In this document: positions 1-9,277 of the stretch, piece by piece
Numbering within the stretch: the first letter of the stretch is position 1
How the letters are laid out: each line of letters opens with the position of its first letter
Assembly: GCA_958369225.1 (NCBI GenBank)
Contig: CATXID010000006.1
Location: 1 to 64,000, forward strand
Length of the DNA: 64,000 nucleotides
Direction of reading: 5' to 3'
Source: an uncultured Collinsella sp.
GTDB taxonomy: Bacteria > Actinomycetota > Coriobacteriia > Coriobacteriales > Coriobacteriaceae
Made by a program: the position numbers and the translations under genes
The notes under the pieces: model-generated
Databases searched by the model: none
What the model saw: the letters and a program-made list of their open reading frames with translations, nothing else
Told to the model about the DNA's origin: nothing

Positions 1-84
1 CACAACGAAAACCGTCCCGCCCACAACGAAAACCGTCCCGCCCACAACGAAAACCGTCCCGCCCACAACGAAAACCATCACAAC
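1..84. repeat. 21-bp tandem repeat, 3 full copies plus a partial fourth
   Basis: The unit CACAACGAAAACCGTCCCGCC occurs at 1-21, 22-42 and 43-63 without mismatch. A fourth copy (64-77) breaks off into the hairpin that begins at 72. The array is cut by the window edge, so its true copy number is unknown. The ACAA and GTCCC blocks resemble parts of the CCTGTCCC-loop palindromes found elsewhere in the window, so it may be a tandem-amplified derivative. There are no spacers, so it is not a CRISPR array. It lies downstream of the sortase gene. Confidence 0.85.
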
Positions 85-136
85 ATTCGACGCTTTTCGC
101 CAAAATCGAGATTTTCATCGAATGTTGTGATGGTTT
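72..136. repeat. Palindromic repeat, family B copy 1
   Basis: A 19-bp perfect stem (AAACCATCACAACATTCGA at 72-90 pairing with 118-136) encloses a 27-nt loop. The same arms recur at 10482, 14586 and 15830. There is no T-run of terminator length on either side. It lies 3' of the sortase gene on the minus strand. Confidence 0.85.
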
Positions 137-145
137 GGGCGCCCG

Positions 146-180
146 ACCACCACAAAGGCGCCTGTCCCCATTGTGGTGGT
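146..180. repeat. Palindromic repeat, family A (CCTGTCCC loop) copy 1
   Basis: Arms ACCACCACAA (146-155) and TTGTGGTGGT (171-180) enclose a loop with the motif CCTGTCCC. It begins 14 bases beyond the sortase stop codon. Close copies are at 9471, 10432, 11998 and 27421. Confidence 0.85.
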
Positions 181-193
181 TCTGAACGATGTC

Positions 194-1138
194 CTATGCC
201 GAGGGCTTGGCCTTGCGGCGCTTGCGGACCGCGTGGATCACGATGTCCAGCAGCAACAGCACAATGGCTATAACCACAATGAGCACGGCAAACTCGCGCT
301 TGCCCCAGTGGCGGCCGGCCAGCGACTTTTGCTTGTCGACATCCTTCTTGTTGTACTTGGTGCGCACGCAATGCACCAGCAGGCGATGGTCGTTCACGCC
401 GTAGGGCGTGCAGGTGACGAGCGTCACCTTGTCGGCGCCGGGCTCGATGGTCAGCGACTCCATCTCCTCGGGCAGCACCACCTCGGAGTCCACCATCTTG
501 TAGGCGAGCGTCTTGTTCATGGTGTGCAGCAGCACCAGGTCGCCGGGCTCCAGCGAGTGGATGTCGTCGAACATACTCAGGTTGCGCATGCCCGAATGCG
601 CGGTGAGCACGCAATGCGTCGAGGTGCCGCCCACCGGCAGGCTCGTGCCCTCCAGATGGCCGACGCCCGCCATAAGGACTTCCTCGCTCGTGCCGTGGTA
701 GATGGGCATGCTCACGTCGATGGAGGGGATCTCGACCCAGCTCATCATGGGGTCGCGGTCAAAGATGAGCTGCTGGGCGTAGGGCTCGATCTGGTCGGCG
801 GGGAGCTCGGTGGCCTCGTCGGCAAGCTGCTCGTTAAAGGAACGCGCCTGGAGCAGGATGCGCTCGCGCTCCTCGGCAGACAGCGCGTCCACGGTGCTGG
901 ACACGGTGCTGATCTGGTTGAACACGCCCGAGGCCTCGAGCCGGTCCAAAATCCACGGCCAGGCCATAAGGCCCACGCCAATAAGGATGATGACGATGGT
1001 GATGAGACGGTCGGCCCAGCGCGGCAGTCGCTTGCGGCGGCGCTTGGGCTTGGTCTTGGGCTGGAGTTTGGGCTGAGGACTTGAGCCGCCGTTGGCCGCG
1101 GCGTTATTGCTCTTCATATGTTTGGCGCCCTGCACCAT
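194..1138 (-). CDS. Class C sortase (pilus polymerase)
   Basis: 314-residue membrane transpeptidase expected to link pilin subunits through their LPXTG-type signals. After a basic N-terminus there is a membrane segment (about 45-64). The catalytic domain carries His181 (TAHSG), Cys243 (TLVTC) and Arg252 (DHRLL), the sortase triad. A second membrane segment (about 283-303) and a basic tail follow. The stretch SMPIYHG plus GHLEGTSLPVGG and the C-terminal membrane anchor are typical of class C. A DP pair near residue 129 may belong to the lid. The start is the ATG at 1138, preceded by GAGGAG at good spacing; an in-frame ATG at 1117 lacks this. It is the last gene of the pilus operon and separated from the backbone pilin by about 1 kb holding a small ORF and duplicated sequence, so it may have its own promoter. 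Confidence 0.93.
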   Translation of the reverse strand: MVQGAKHMKSNNAAANGGSSPQPKLQPKTKPKRRRKRLPRWADRLITIVIILIGVGLMAWPWILDRLEASGVFNQISTVSSTVDALSAEERERILLQARSFNEQLADEATELPADQIEPYAQQLIFDRDPMMSWVEIPSIDVSMPIYHGTSEEVLMAGVGHLEGTSLPVGGTSTHCVLTAHSGMRNLSMFDDIHSLEPGDLVLLHTMNKTLAYKMVDSEVVLPEEMESLTIEPGADKVTLVTCTPYGVNDHRLLVHCVRTKYNKKDVDKQKSLAGRHWGKREFAVLIVVIAIVLLLLDIVIHAVRKRRKAKPSA

Positions 1139-1371
1139 CGCCAGTCACTCCTCTACAGCTCAGGTTGTCTAAACAAATAATAGCCGATTAGCGAGCTCAT
1201 GCGCCGGACAACGCAGCCTGACAGCATTGCACAGCGCGAGTAAGGGCCCGCATTTGAGTTTTCAAAATGTTCCGAATCGACTGGGCGATTCGGGATACAA
1301 TGTCAATAGAAAACGACGCACCCCGCGTAAATGTTTGGGAGCGCGGGCGGCCTAGTTTTCAGCTTTTGTTA

Positions 1372-1399
1372 AATGCCCGGGATCCTACCCCCGGGCATT
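1372..1399. terminator. Hairpin, possible bidirectional terminator
   Basis: Stem AATGCCCGGG (1372-1381) pairs with CCCGGGCATT (1390-1399). It lies directly after the stop codon of the small ORF on the minus strand, and on the plus strand it is followed by CTTATTTG. A second, slightly degenerate copy is at 1849-1876. Confidence 0.6.
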
Positions 1400-1400
1400 C

Positions 1401-1550
1401 TTATTTGCGCTTGCGGCGCAAATGCCTTCTACCGTCCGCACCGCGCGTGCGCCTACGGACCTTAAACCGAACCTCATACGAGTCGAGAAACGCGATGACG
1501 AATGTGCCCACCGCCGCGAGGGCGGCGAGCGCGTTAAGGAATTTCAGCAT
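1401..1550 (-). CDS. Small membrane peptide, candidate type I toxin-like
   Basis: 49-residue peptide. One hydrophobic segment (about residues 2-23, LKFLNALAALAAVGTFVIAF) is followed by a strongly basic tail rich in Arg and Lys. The ATG at 1550 has a strong ribosome-binding site, GGAGG, seven bases upstream; a longer open frame reaching 1679 has no such site. The 3' half of the gene and about 130 bp beyond it are duplicated about 477 bp away (near 1734-1990). The architecture, one membrane helix plus charged tail with a hairpin right after the stop, resembles type I toxins. No family could be recognised by eye, so the function is unknown. It could equally be a small membrane protein linked to the pilus operon. 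Confidence 0.55.
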   Translation of the reverse strand: MLKFLNALAALAAVGTFVIAFLDSYEVRFKVRRRTRGADGRRHLRRKRK

Positions 1551-1733
1551 TTGGGGACCTCCGATCGAGTCGTCGGCCGCCCGCGCACGGGATGCGTCGC
1601 AAAGCCATTTTACTGCGAGTGTATGCACCCACAGCTGGTAAACGCGATTTTGACAAACATTTGTTCGATAGTTACACACACGGTTCCTCGTCCAGCGGAG
1701 CCTGGCGCATTGTCCGGGTTTGCCCGACGTGTT

Positions 1734-1990
1734 TGCACTTTCAGAATATCCCGAATCGACTGGGTGATTCGGGATACAATAGCTACAGGAAATGACGCAC
1801 CCCGCGTAAGTACTTAGGAGCGTGGACGACCAGTTTCCGACGTTGTTAAATGCCCGGGCCTCTAACCCCAGGCATTCTTATTTGCGCTTGTTGCGGCGCA
1901 AATGCCTTCTACCGTCCGCACCGCGCGTGCGCCTACGGACCTTAAACCGAACCTCATACGAGTCGAGAAACGCGATGACGAACGCGCCCA
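1734..1990. repeat. Direct duplicate of about 1257-1500
   Basis: The two blocks share a palindrome around CGAATCGACTGGG, the string GGGATACAAT, GACGCACCCCGCGTAA, the AATGCCCGGG hairpin and over 100 bp nearly identical covering the 3' half of the small ORF. The second copy differs by several substitutions and small indels (for example an extra TTG near 1890). Similarity stops near 1990, where the pilin terminator region starts. Confidence 0.85.
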
Positions 1991-1996
1991 CGTCGG
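1878..1996 (-). pseudogene. Truncated second copy of the small membrane-peptide gene
   Basis: In frame with a stop at 1878-1880, this copy encodes the same basic tail as the 49-residue ORF (AFVIAFLDSYEVRF and onwards, one codon longer through an extra TTG). It has lost the N-terminal hydrophobic half. Upstream the frame runs through unrelated codons to a stop without an ATG or ribosome-binding site. It is interpreted as a remnant of a tandem duplication. Confidence 0.6.
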
Positions 1997-2026
1997 ACGA
2001 TGGAGGCTGGCTGCGTTATCCCAAAA

Positions 2027-2066
2027 AACGGGGCAGACTCCAGTGCGGAGTCTGCCCCGAAAAGAG
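2027..2066 (-). terminator. Rho-independent terminator of the pilin operon
   Basis: Stem GGGGCAGACTC / GAGTCTGCCCC with a short loop, followed on the minus strand by GTTTTTTGGG. It lies about 100 bases downstream of the backbone pilin stop codon. Confidence 0.85.
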
Positions 2067-2159
2067 AATGGCAAAGCAAGAACGTGGATGGACGAGAAAA
2101 GTGTCCGCAAGTCTCATGGCCATCACATCCCACCTGCCAAAGAGATGGATGAGCGAGCG

Positions 2160-3926
2160 TTACTCCTGCTCGGACTCCTCAGCCTGCTTACGGCTGCGGA
2201 TGAGGTGCGCCACGCCGATGCACAGCACCGCACCACCAGCGATCCAAGTGAAGGTCACGCCGTTAAGACCGGTCAGCGGGAGGCCGGAGCCCTTCTTGTT
2301 CACGATGGTGACGGGGATCATGGTCGAATCAACATTTCCATCGAGCTCGGAAGTGACCATATCAGAACTGTCTTTTACGGTAAGTTTTGTCAGTTTGCCG
2401 GTTGCCTCGTCGTACGTAGGCTTCACCGTAATGGTAAAGCTGATGGAGTTATAACCCGTGGGCGTCGTGCACTCTGTAATCTCGTACTTACCCGCAACAA
2501 GACCGGGAATAAAGACCTTGCTGTTATTCTCACTGGTCGTAAACACTCCAGCTTTACTTGCGTCGCTGGTAAGCCCGCCAGTCAGCGTCAGCCATTTATC
2601 GCCAGTAACAGGAGTGGTACCTTCCTCGATCATTTTAACCTTAAATCCAGCAACAAGCTTCTTTTGCGGATCATCCGAAGCAGTCTTGGTGACATCGAGG
2701 CCAAAGACGTAGTCAGTGACCTCGTCCGACTCAGAAGTGCCCTCATAACCAGTCATGGGATTGTTGGAATAGACAAGCTTGACCTCATTGGTGTTGCCGG
2801 TGGCCGTGTATTCAGCCTTATCGGTCAGCTTTGCTTTGTATTTCACAACGACCTTGGAGTTCTCATTGAGATCAGCTTTCGCGGCCTTCGCAGCAGCCTT
2901 GAGGTTAACGAAGGAAATCGTCAAATCATGGCCCGTATATTTCCCGGAATTGTCCCTGGTTTCCGTAAGACTTGCCGTATAGCCATCTGCGGGCTGAGAA
3001 TCATTTGCACGAGGGATGGTAGTACCGTCAATAGTAACTTCAACGGTACTCAAGTCGGCGTGCAGTCCAACAGAGAGATGGTCCTGGAACTTATACTTGT
3101 ACTCAACATACGAGGCAATATTGCTCGCAACAGTACCGGTCAACTTATAGTCGATTACCTGGCCAATCCAGGCGTCACCCACGTTCTTCCAGTCGCTTTC
3201 CTCGGCAGTATCGACCGTCTTGCCCGCAGTATCATCGAGAACCTGTTTATCGACCGTAGGGATACTGGTCTTCTCGTTAACTGTCACAGCGCCGGCGCCC
3301 ACGACGGCATAAATCGGCGAAGTGGCAGTATTCTTGCTGACGGTCGTCGACTCTTCCGAAGCCAAAGTGTCCGCGTCAGTCAGAAACAGGTAATAACCGG
3401 ATTTATCGAAAGAAACCTCGGTGCCCGCCGCAAACGAACCATCCGTAATGCCCGTCGGAGTGGTCGGAGTGGTCGGAGTGACTCCCTTCTCTACAAGATC
3501 AGCAAGCGTATAGAGCAAATCGTTGTTTTTGAGAACCGTTTTATTTGTGGTCTCAGTAATATGCTTAGTCAGCCAATCGGCAACATCCTGCGCGCTGGCT
3601 TTGTCACTCAGCGAATTGGGGATATATTTATTGATCGCGCTGATGATGGCAGCCTTAGTCGTATCATCAACGGCCCACTTAACATTCGAGACAACCTTGT
3701 CAGTCTTGCCGAGCTCATCCATGACGTCAGCCTCGAAGATCCGATAGGCCTTGTACTTCACATCACCATTGTTTTCGTTCTTATTGATGGTGATGGTATT
3801 GGCCGTTGCAGCCGTATCCTCAGCAGCAAACGCCATGGTCACCGGGGCCATCACACCGCCGAAGCTCAGTGCTGCTGTGAGGCCGGCGGTTACTGCCAGG
3901 CGTGCGATGTTCTTGCTCATGCTCAT
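2160..3926 (-). CDS. Major backbone pilin, LPLTG-anchored, SpaA/isopeptide type
   Basis: 588-residue pilus backbone subunit, exported and polymerised by the sortase. A signal peptide (1 to about 34, ending MAFA) is followed by an Ig-like shaft, a likely pilin-motif lysine in TVDKQVLDD, and an E-box YEITECTTPTGY in the C-terminal domain, the signature of intramolecular isopeptide bonds. The sorting signal LPLTG (549-553) is followed by a hydrophobic stretch and a charged tail. The ATG at 3926 is chosen because GGAGG lies eight bases upstream; the longer frame to 3992 lacks a site. It is the third gene of the operon, 108 bp after the minor pilin, with a weak GCCCC/GGGGC hairpin (4010-4028) in the gap. 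A terminator follows at 2027-2066, consistent with high expression of this subunit. Confidence 0.9.
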   Translation of the reverse strand: MSMSKNIARLAVTAGLTAALSFGGVMAPVTMAFAAEDTAATANTITINKNENNGDVKYKAYRIFEADVMDELGKTDKVVSNVKWAVDDTTKAAIISAINKYIPNSLSDKASAQDVADWLTKHITETTNKTVLKNNDLLYTLADLVEKGVTPTTPTTPTGITDGSFAAGTEVSFDKSGYYLFLTDADTLASEESTTVSKNTATSPIYAVVGAGAVTVNEKTSIPTVDKQVLDDTAGKTVDTAEESDWKNVGDAWIGQVIDYKLTGTVASNIASYVEYKYKFQDHLSVGLHADLSTVEVTIDGTTIPRANDSQPADGYTASLTETRDNSGKYTGHDLTISFVNLKAAAKAAKADLNENSKVVVKYKAKLTDKAEYTATGNTNEVKLVYSNNPMTGYEGTSESDEVTDYVFGLDVTKTASDDPQKKLVAGFKVKMIEEGTTPVTGDKWLTLTGGLTSDASKAGVFTTSENNSKVFIPGLVAGKYEITECTTPTGYNSISFTITVKPTYDEATGKLTKLTVKDSSDMVTSELDGNVDSTMIPVTIVNKKGSGLPLTGLNGVTFTWIAGGAVLCIGVAHLIRSRKQAEESEQE

Positions 3927-4034
3927 CTTCTTTTCCTCCGTTTTCCGGTTGGTTCTCATTTGATTGGTCATCATCTGTCTGTGTCTTAACATCTGCTTCG
4001 CTACGTCTCGCCCCGCTCTCGGTGGGGCTGCCAG

Positions 4035-5702
4035 CTACTCTTTATGGCTGCCACCTCCCCGCTTGACCAGGAGCGCGACCACGATGAGCGCGGCTCCGGC
4101 GACCGCTGCGGCGGCCGCGGCGCACATTGCCATATCGCCAGTCGAGGGCATAAAGCCTCCGGTGGTAATGCTAGGGGGTGTGCCGGTGGGCGTGTTGATG
4201 AGCGACGCCTCCAGGCTGCCCGTCGACCCGTCCGCGCTGTCGGCGCGCAGGGGCGACTCGGCCGTGATGGTGAGTTTGGGCTTGGCGGCGGCCACCTGGT
4301 CGACGTCCAGGCCTTCGGCCTTAACCGTCACGGAGCGCGTGCCCTCAAAGGCGGTGTAGCCCTTGGGCGCCTTGAGCTCACGGACCTCCAGCTTGCCCGA
4401 GTCCACGCCCGAGACGGTCACGCGGCCGTCCTCGCCCGTGGTGACGGTGGCCTTGCCCTCCGCATCCCACGCGCCGTCGGCCGCCAGCGTGCGGCCGCGG
4501 TCGTCGGCGATGCTCAGGACCGCCCCGGCAAGCGGCTTGTCGCCGTCGCTGCCGCGCTTGGTGAGCGCGAGATCCCAGGTGTAGGCGGTCGCGTCGTCGC
4601 TCGGCGTGCGAGTGAAGCCGGCATCGCCGGACTGGTCGGCAAAGGGAGAGCGCGGGTAGCGCAGGTAGACCTCGTTGGGGTTGCCCTTCGCGATGCCGTG
4701 GTTGCATGCGCTGTCGAGCGGCGCGTTGTACACGGCGACCACGCGGGCGCCCGCGGTGAAGGCGTCGGCCCCGCCGAGCGCGGCGATCAGGTCGCCGGTG
4801 CGCACGGTGAAGGTTCCGTCCGCCGCTACCTTGGTGGCGCACTGGGCCGTGATGTCGGTCCAACCCTTCGCGGGTTCGGTGCCGGCACGACCGTCCTTGC
4901 CGGCCGAGACGGCGTCAAAGCCGCCGTCCGCGCCCGCCGCCACGTACACGCGCATGCTCGCGGCCACCTTGGAGGGGTCGAGCCCCGCGCTCATGGTGTC
5001 GACGAACCGCACCGTATAGGTGTCGTAGGCGGTAAGACCCGCCGGGACCGTGGCAGAGAGGCGCCAGTACAGGTCGTCGGCGACCGTGGCATCGGCGGCC
5101 TTCTGCCAGGCGGCGGCGCTGTCCTCCAGCACGTGCTTTTGGACCTTGGGGGTCGCGGCCTTGGGCTTGACGGTGACGGCGCTGCCGCCGACCAGGGCCA
5201 TGATCGGCGCGGTGCCGGCCTCGCCCTGGGCGATGGCGTCGTCGTCGGCGACGATGAGCCAGTAGCCGCAGGGCAGCTTGGCCGTCGTGCCCGCGTTAAG
5301 GGCCACGGTCACGGCGCCAGAGCTCTGGAGGGAACGAGCGAGCTGTGCGCTCAGCGCGCTCGTAAGGTGGGAATCGGTGTTGAGCCACTCGGCAGCTTCC
5401 TGCGCGGTGGTCTGGGAATTGGGCATGCCGGCGCTGTGCAGCACAGGCAGCGCGGCGTCGCGCGCGGCGTCGCTTGCCCAAGCGAGGTCGGTGGCAATCT
5501 TGGCGTCGCTGTCGCCGTCGACGACGTTGGCGCTAAAGATCTGGTAGGCGCCGTAGCTGCGCGCCACGGCGACGGTCACCGTGATGGAACCGGTCGAGGT
5601 CGGCGCAGCCTGCGCGGATGCGGGGAACACAACCGCGCAGGTGCCGATCAAGAGGGCAAGCAGCGCAAGCAAGATCGGGAAGGAGCAAACTTTCTTATTC
5701 AC
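4035..5702 (-). CDS. Minor pilin with MPSTG sorting signal
   Basis: 555-residue surface protein with a signal peptide (hydrophobic stretch ILLALLALLIG, ending ASAQA), Ig-like domains similar in order to the backbone pilin, and an E-box-like LEVRELKAPKGY. It ends in MPSTG (518-522), a membrane segment and a KRGGGSHKE tail. MPSTG departs from LPXTG at the first position, so processing by the housekeeping or class C sortase may differ. The start is GTG at 5702 with GGGAGG eight bases upstream; it overlaps the adhesin stop codon by 8 bp (GTGAATAA), indicating translational coupling. The open frame upstream to 5783 is discounted because it runs within the adhesin gene. It probably acts as basal or ancillary pilin. 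Confidence 0.85.
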   Translation of the reverse strand: MNKKVCSFPILLALLALLIGTCAVVFPASAQAAPTSTGSITVTVAVARSYGAYQIFSANVVDGDSDAKIATDLAWASDAARDAALPVLHSAGMPNSQTTAQEAAEWLNTDSHLTSALSAQLARSLQSSGAVTVALNAGTTAKLPCGYWLIVADDDAIAQGEAGTAPIMALVGGSAVTVKPKAATPKVQKHVLEDSAAAWQKAADATVADDLYWRLSATVPAGLTAYDTYTVRFVDTMSAGLDPSKVAASMRVYVAAGADGGFDAVSAGKDGRAGTEPAKGWTDITAQCATKVAADGTFTVRTGDLIAALGGADAFTAGARVVAVYNAPLDSACNHGIAKGNPNEVYLRYPRSPFADQSGDAGFTRTPSDDATAYTWDLALTKRGSDGDKPLAGAVLSIADDRGRTLAADGAWDAEGKATVTTGEDGRVTVSGVDSGKLEVRELKAPKGYTAFEGTRSVTVKAEGLDVDQVAAAKPKLTITAESPLRADSADGSTGSLEASLINTPTGTPPSITTGGFMPSTGDMAMCAAAAAAVAGAALIVVALLVKRGGGSHKE

Positions 5703-8700
5703 GACGCTCACCTCCCTTCGCATTCGCCTTGCGACGAATGTGCATCCAGGCCGCAGCAGCGCAAAGCACCGCCGCGCCGGCAAGGTACGTCAGAGTGACG
5801 CCCGACATACCAGAAAGGGGCAAAGACGTGGAGTAGGTGTTGGTGAAGGTGGGGGTGGACTTGGGCTTGGTGGTATCGGATCCATCGTTGTAATCCACGG
5901 GAGTCTGCTTGCCTTCGTCGATGGTATTACCGTCAGCATCCTTGATCTGGGTGTAGGTCACCTTCGTGGCAGTGATCGTGCCATCTTTCTGATCCTTCAT
6001 CGTGACATCAAATCGATAGACCGACCGATCGAACTTGTAATGCGGATAGGTCGTGCTTTCGTCCTGCTCGCGCACATAATACGTGAAGGTCTTAGATCCA
6101 TTTTCAAGGTCCTTGAGCAGATAGTCCTTCGTCACGAATTCAACCGGCGCAGTCTTGTTTTCGTCGGGTGTAGCTTTCGACGGATCGACTGTTCCCGTTT
6201 CCGGATTGGTGAAGTTCTCGTCGTTCGCAAGTTCAAACTTGAACTTCTTCAGCTCGCCGCCGACGACCTTCTTGGTCACCTGAGGTGTCCAAGAGCCCTT
6301 GGGTGCGTATTTATTTGTAAAGGTCTTTTCGGTCGTGAGATTAATGGACACATTACTGCCATCGGACTGGACGGTCGCCATCGAGCTCCCTTTGGTAGGA
6401 TCAGTGACATTAGTGACCTTTGCTTCATTAACCGAGTAGTAGGTGTATGTAATGCCCAGCACACTCTGTTCCTTGAGCTTCGTTGTTTTAAACTCAATCT
6501 TGTAGATAGTCTGGTCGTAAGTCACACCAGGAACGGGCTTGTCACCGGGATCCATGTTACCGGGATCCTCAACTAGGTAGTAGACGATCACTCCATCGGA
6601 GTAGACCCTGCCCAAATCAAAGAAAAAGTTACCGCCAGCGTCGTTCTTGACCCCATTGCCAACTTTTGTGCAGCCATTGAGTTGCAGCTTGTGATCGGCA
6701 AACGAGGGATCCTGCTTTTTTGTACCCTGTTTGAGCAGCTGGAACTTGAACTCTCCGTCTTTAAGCGCACGACCCGTTAGCGCCTTAGTGCCGTTGAGCT
6801 TCATCTTGGGGTACACGTTCACCTGCGTGGTGGAGCCAGCGATTACGTCGCCGTTGGTCATGATGCCGCCACCGTGAATGTTGGATCTGTTGCCCGTGAT
6901 GAAGAGGGACGCAGCCGCGGTAGCAGCATCCATATCTTCCTGAATCGGCTCAGATTTAAGGCCAATCATGTACTTAGCTTGGGCGCCCTCGTACTTACCG
7001 ATAGACGTTGGTGCATCGTCGATCGTGCCCGACCAGTTGGCGGCTCCGCCACCAAGCATCTGACCCGTTACGGCTGCGATGTAGTCTGTATTTCCCGACT
7101 GATGGATTAGGAAAAGGTCCTTGTGACCCCCATTCTTGAAGTTTTCAGTGATCTCTCCGACAGTGCCCTCGGTACCTTTATCCCGATCCTCGCTCTTGCC
7201 GCCAGTACCACCCGATAGATTCCTGCCGTTTTCATCGCGGTTTCCGAAAATTGCGATGCCATTGGTATCGGTAATGGCAGTCTTACCAGTCGGGCAGGCG
7301 GCAAAGCCGCCGCCATAGCCCTCGGCCGAATTGTTAGTAATCAGCGCGTTAGAAATCCTGAGGCTTGCCGGCTGAACGCCGTCGCTGCCACCCTGGACGA
7401 AAACTCCGCCGCCGCCCCAGTCGTTGGTTGTATTAGTCGTATTGTTCGTGATATAAGCGTGTGAATCAGCGTGCGAATCAATCGGCACTTCAAACACGCC
7501 CTTGGTAGGCGCAGAGATACGGATACCGCCACCCTCTGAGTTTTGCGCCACATTGCTGGCGATGATTCCACCAGAAAACGTAAACCCGGAAAGAGCACTA
7601 TTCCAAACGCCAGCATAAACGCCGCCGCCAGCCTCGGCAGAGTAGTTGCCCGTGATGTAGCCGCCTACAATTGTGAGACTGCCGCCATTCCAAGCAGCAA
7701 TACCACCGCCACCGTGGCAACCGTTACCGAGATGCTTCGTGGAGCCTTCTTCATCGATATAGTGCTGATACCTGTTGTTGGTGATGTGGCCATTCGTAAT
7801 GGTCACATTAGAGTTCTCAGCACAAATTCCCGCGCCATAACCGCTTTGATCATTATTTGTACCGTTACCGGAGATAATACCGCCAACCATGTTTACCGTA
7901 GAATTCCGGGCATAAACGCCGCCGCCACTGGGGGCATAGTTACCAGCGATTACGCCGTCAGAGATCACCAGGGTTGAGCCCTCACCCTCAACATGAATTC
8001 CAGCACCAGCACCATCGCGGCCCATAGAAGCACCACAAACGTATCCGCCACTCATGTTGACGGTAGAGCCGTTATCGGCATAAATCAGGTGGCGAACATT
8101 TGCGTCCTGATTCGTGGTCAGCACGCCGCTTTGAAGGTTAAACGTACCGCCACAGACGTTGATGAGCCTCATCGTAGAGTGAGCAGTGGTGCCCACGATG
8201 GCGCCATTGATGGCAACCTCGTGCTTGAAAAGGGTCTCGGTAGTAGCAGTGTCACTCGAAGTCGACTCAGTCACGTAGTAAGTGAGCTTACTGGGCGTTG
8301 TGCCGTCGTAATCGAGCTTAGCAAGGTTGCCGTTTTTGTCGCCACCCTGCTCGAACTTGTTATCAGCCGCCTGCTGCAGATCCTCAATCGTGAGCGTCGC
8401 GCCCGCAGGCACATTGAACATGGACATGTTGTTGCGACCTGATTCGGTGCCATTATGCTTAATCTTGTGACCATTTAAATCTAAGGTCACCTCACCTGCG
8501 CCCAACGTAATGTCACTTGCATACTCGACATCGGCATTCAGGCGAAACTTGCCGGTTTTTTTATCATTTTGAAGGTAATCGTAGAGGTCCTGCGCTGTAT
8601 TAATCTGCGTATATCCGTCCGCGTCTTCCACAGCTAGAGCAATATCGCCCTCATCATTAGCACTGTCATCCGCAGGCTGTACAGCATCCTCAACCCCTGC

Positions 8701-9010
8701 GTCATCGGACAACAGGCTCGCCGCACCAGCGTCGCCAGAATCTTCGTCATTCTTGACGTCGTTGTTATCCTGCCTTTCGGTATCCCCGTTGTTGGTGTTG
8801 TCTACATCAGTAGACTCACTTGAGGAACCCCCCCCCCATCACAGTTTCCTCGGTAGAAACCGTCTGGACATCGTTGGCAATGGCCTGCGAGATCGGAGGC
8901 ATAACGAGCGACAGTACCAGGCTCAAAACGGATGCTCCGCACAAAACGCCTGCCAGTACACGGCGCGTCGCCTTATTACTCTTCTTAGATTTGTCTGAAT
9001 TTGCTTTCAT
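5695..9010 (-). CDS. Large pilus tip adhesin, out of frame here at a G10 tract (phase-variable)
   Basis: Start at the ATG at 9010 with GGAGGAG just upstream. The first 60 codons encode a signal peptide (basic KSKKSNKATRR, then a hydrophobic stretch to SQAIA). The frame then meets ten consecutive G (minus strand, 8828-8837) and stops shortly after, at 8816. If one G were missing, the frame would run without interruption to 5695, giving 1,104 residues. The rest contains an acidic linker, a long parallel beta-helix region rich in GGG and NST/NNS turns, FctA-like isopeptide domains (KKVVGGELKKFKFEL and similar) and an LPLSG sorting signal with membrane anchor. The big frame alone has only a TTG near 8712 without a ribosome-binding site. 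It heads the pilus operon. A sequencing or assembly error in the homopolymer is the main alternative. Confidence 0.85.
8828..8837. repeat. Homopolymer C10/G10 tract (putative slip-strand switch)
   Basis: Ten identical bases inside codons just after the signal peptide of the adhesin. G9 or G12 puts signal peptide and adhesin in one frame; the G10 seen here truncates the product. I noticed no comparable mononucleotide run inside another gene in the window. Confidence 0.9.
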
Positions 9011-9270
9011 CGATGTCTCCTCCCCAAGAGACCGCGATCTTGCTCTTTCACTATCAAACGTATCTGCGCAACCTGTAATTGCGCACGCTTAGTAATGCTA
9101 TTTTAATGATTGTTTAAATATCTGAGCAACAAATATCGACAGTTTTGTAGCGAGTTCTCAATTCTCTTGATAATTGTTCAGATTTGCCTTCGTTTATTCG
9201 CTATCTATTTCTTGTTTCTACTGGTAATTAAGTTAGTTATCAGTTTTTTAATAGCATTTTATTTATTTGC
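9011..9270 (-). promoter_or_regulatory. AT-rich upstream region of the pilus operon
   Basis: The stretch is markedly AT-rich compared with its surroundings and must contain the promoter of the minus-strand pilus operon. A possible -35/-10 pair is TTGCTC and TTAAAA with 17 bp between, about 110 bp upstream of the start, but it is not strong enough to assign. No credible ORF is present; the short frames over it show no ribosome-binding site. Confidence 0.4.
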
Positions 9271-9277
9271 ACAACAT

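Noticed and set aside
1..84. CRISPR array
   Set aside because: Units of 21 bp follow each other directly with no spacers, and no cas gene is near.
72..136. Family B palindromes as ordinary Rho-independent terminators
   Set aside because: They have long stems and large loops but no run of T after the stem on the strand of the upstream gene; real terminators with T-runs are found elsewhere in the window.
1902..3989. 695-codon open frame on the plus strand opposite the pilin
   Set aside because: The minus strand encodes a complete pilin with signal peptide, E-box and LPLTG. The plus frame has no recognisable feature.
8700..8712. TTG at 8712 as start of the adhesin
   Set aside because: It has no ribosome-binding site and would give a pilus protein without signal peptide; the frame stays open upstream as far as the G tract.
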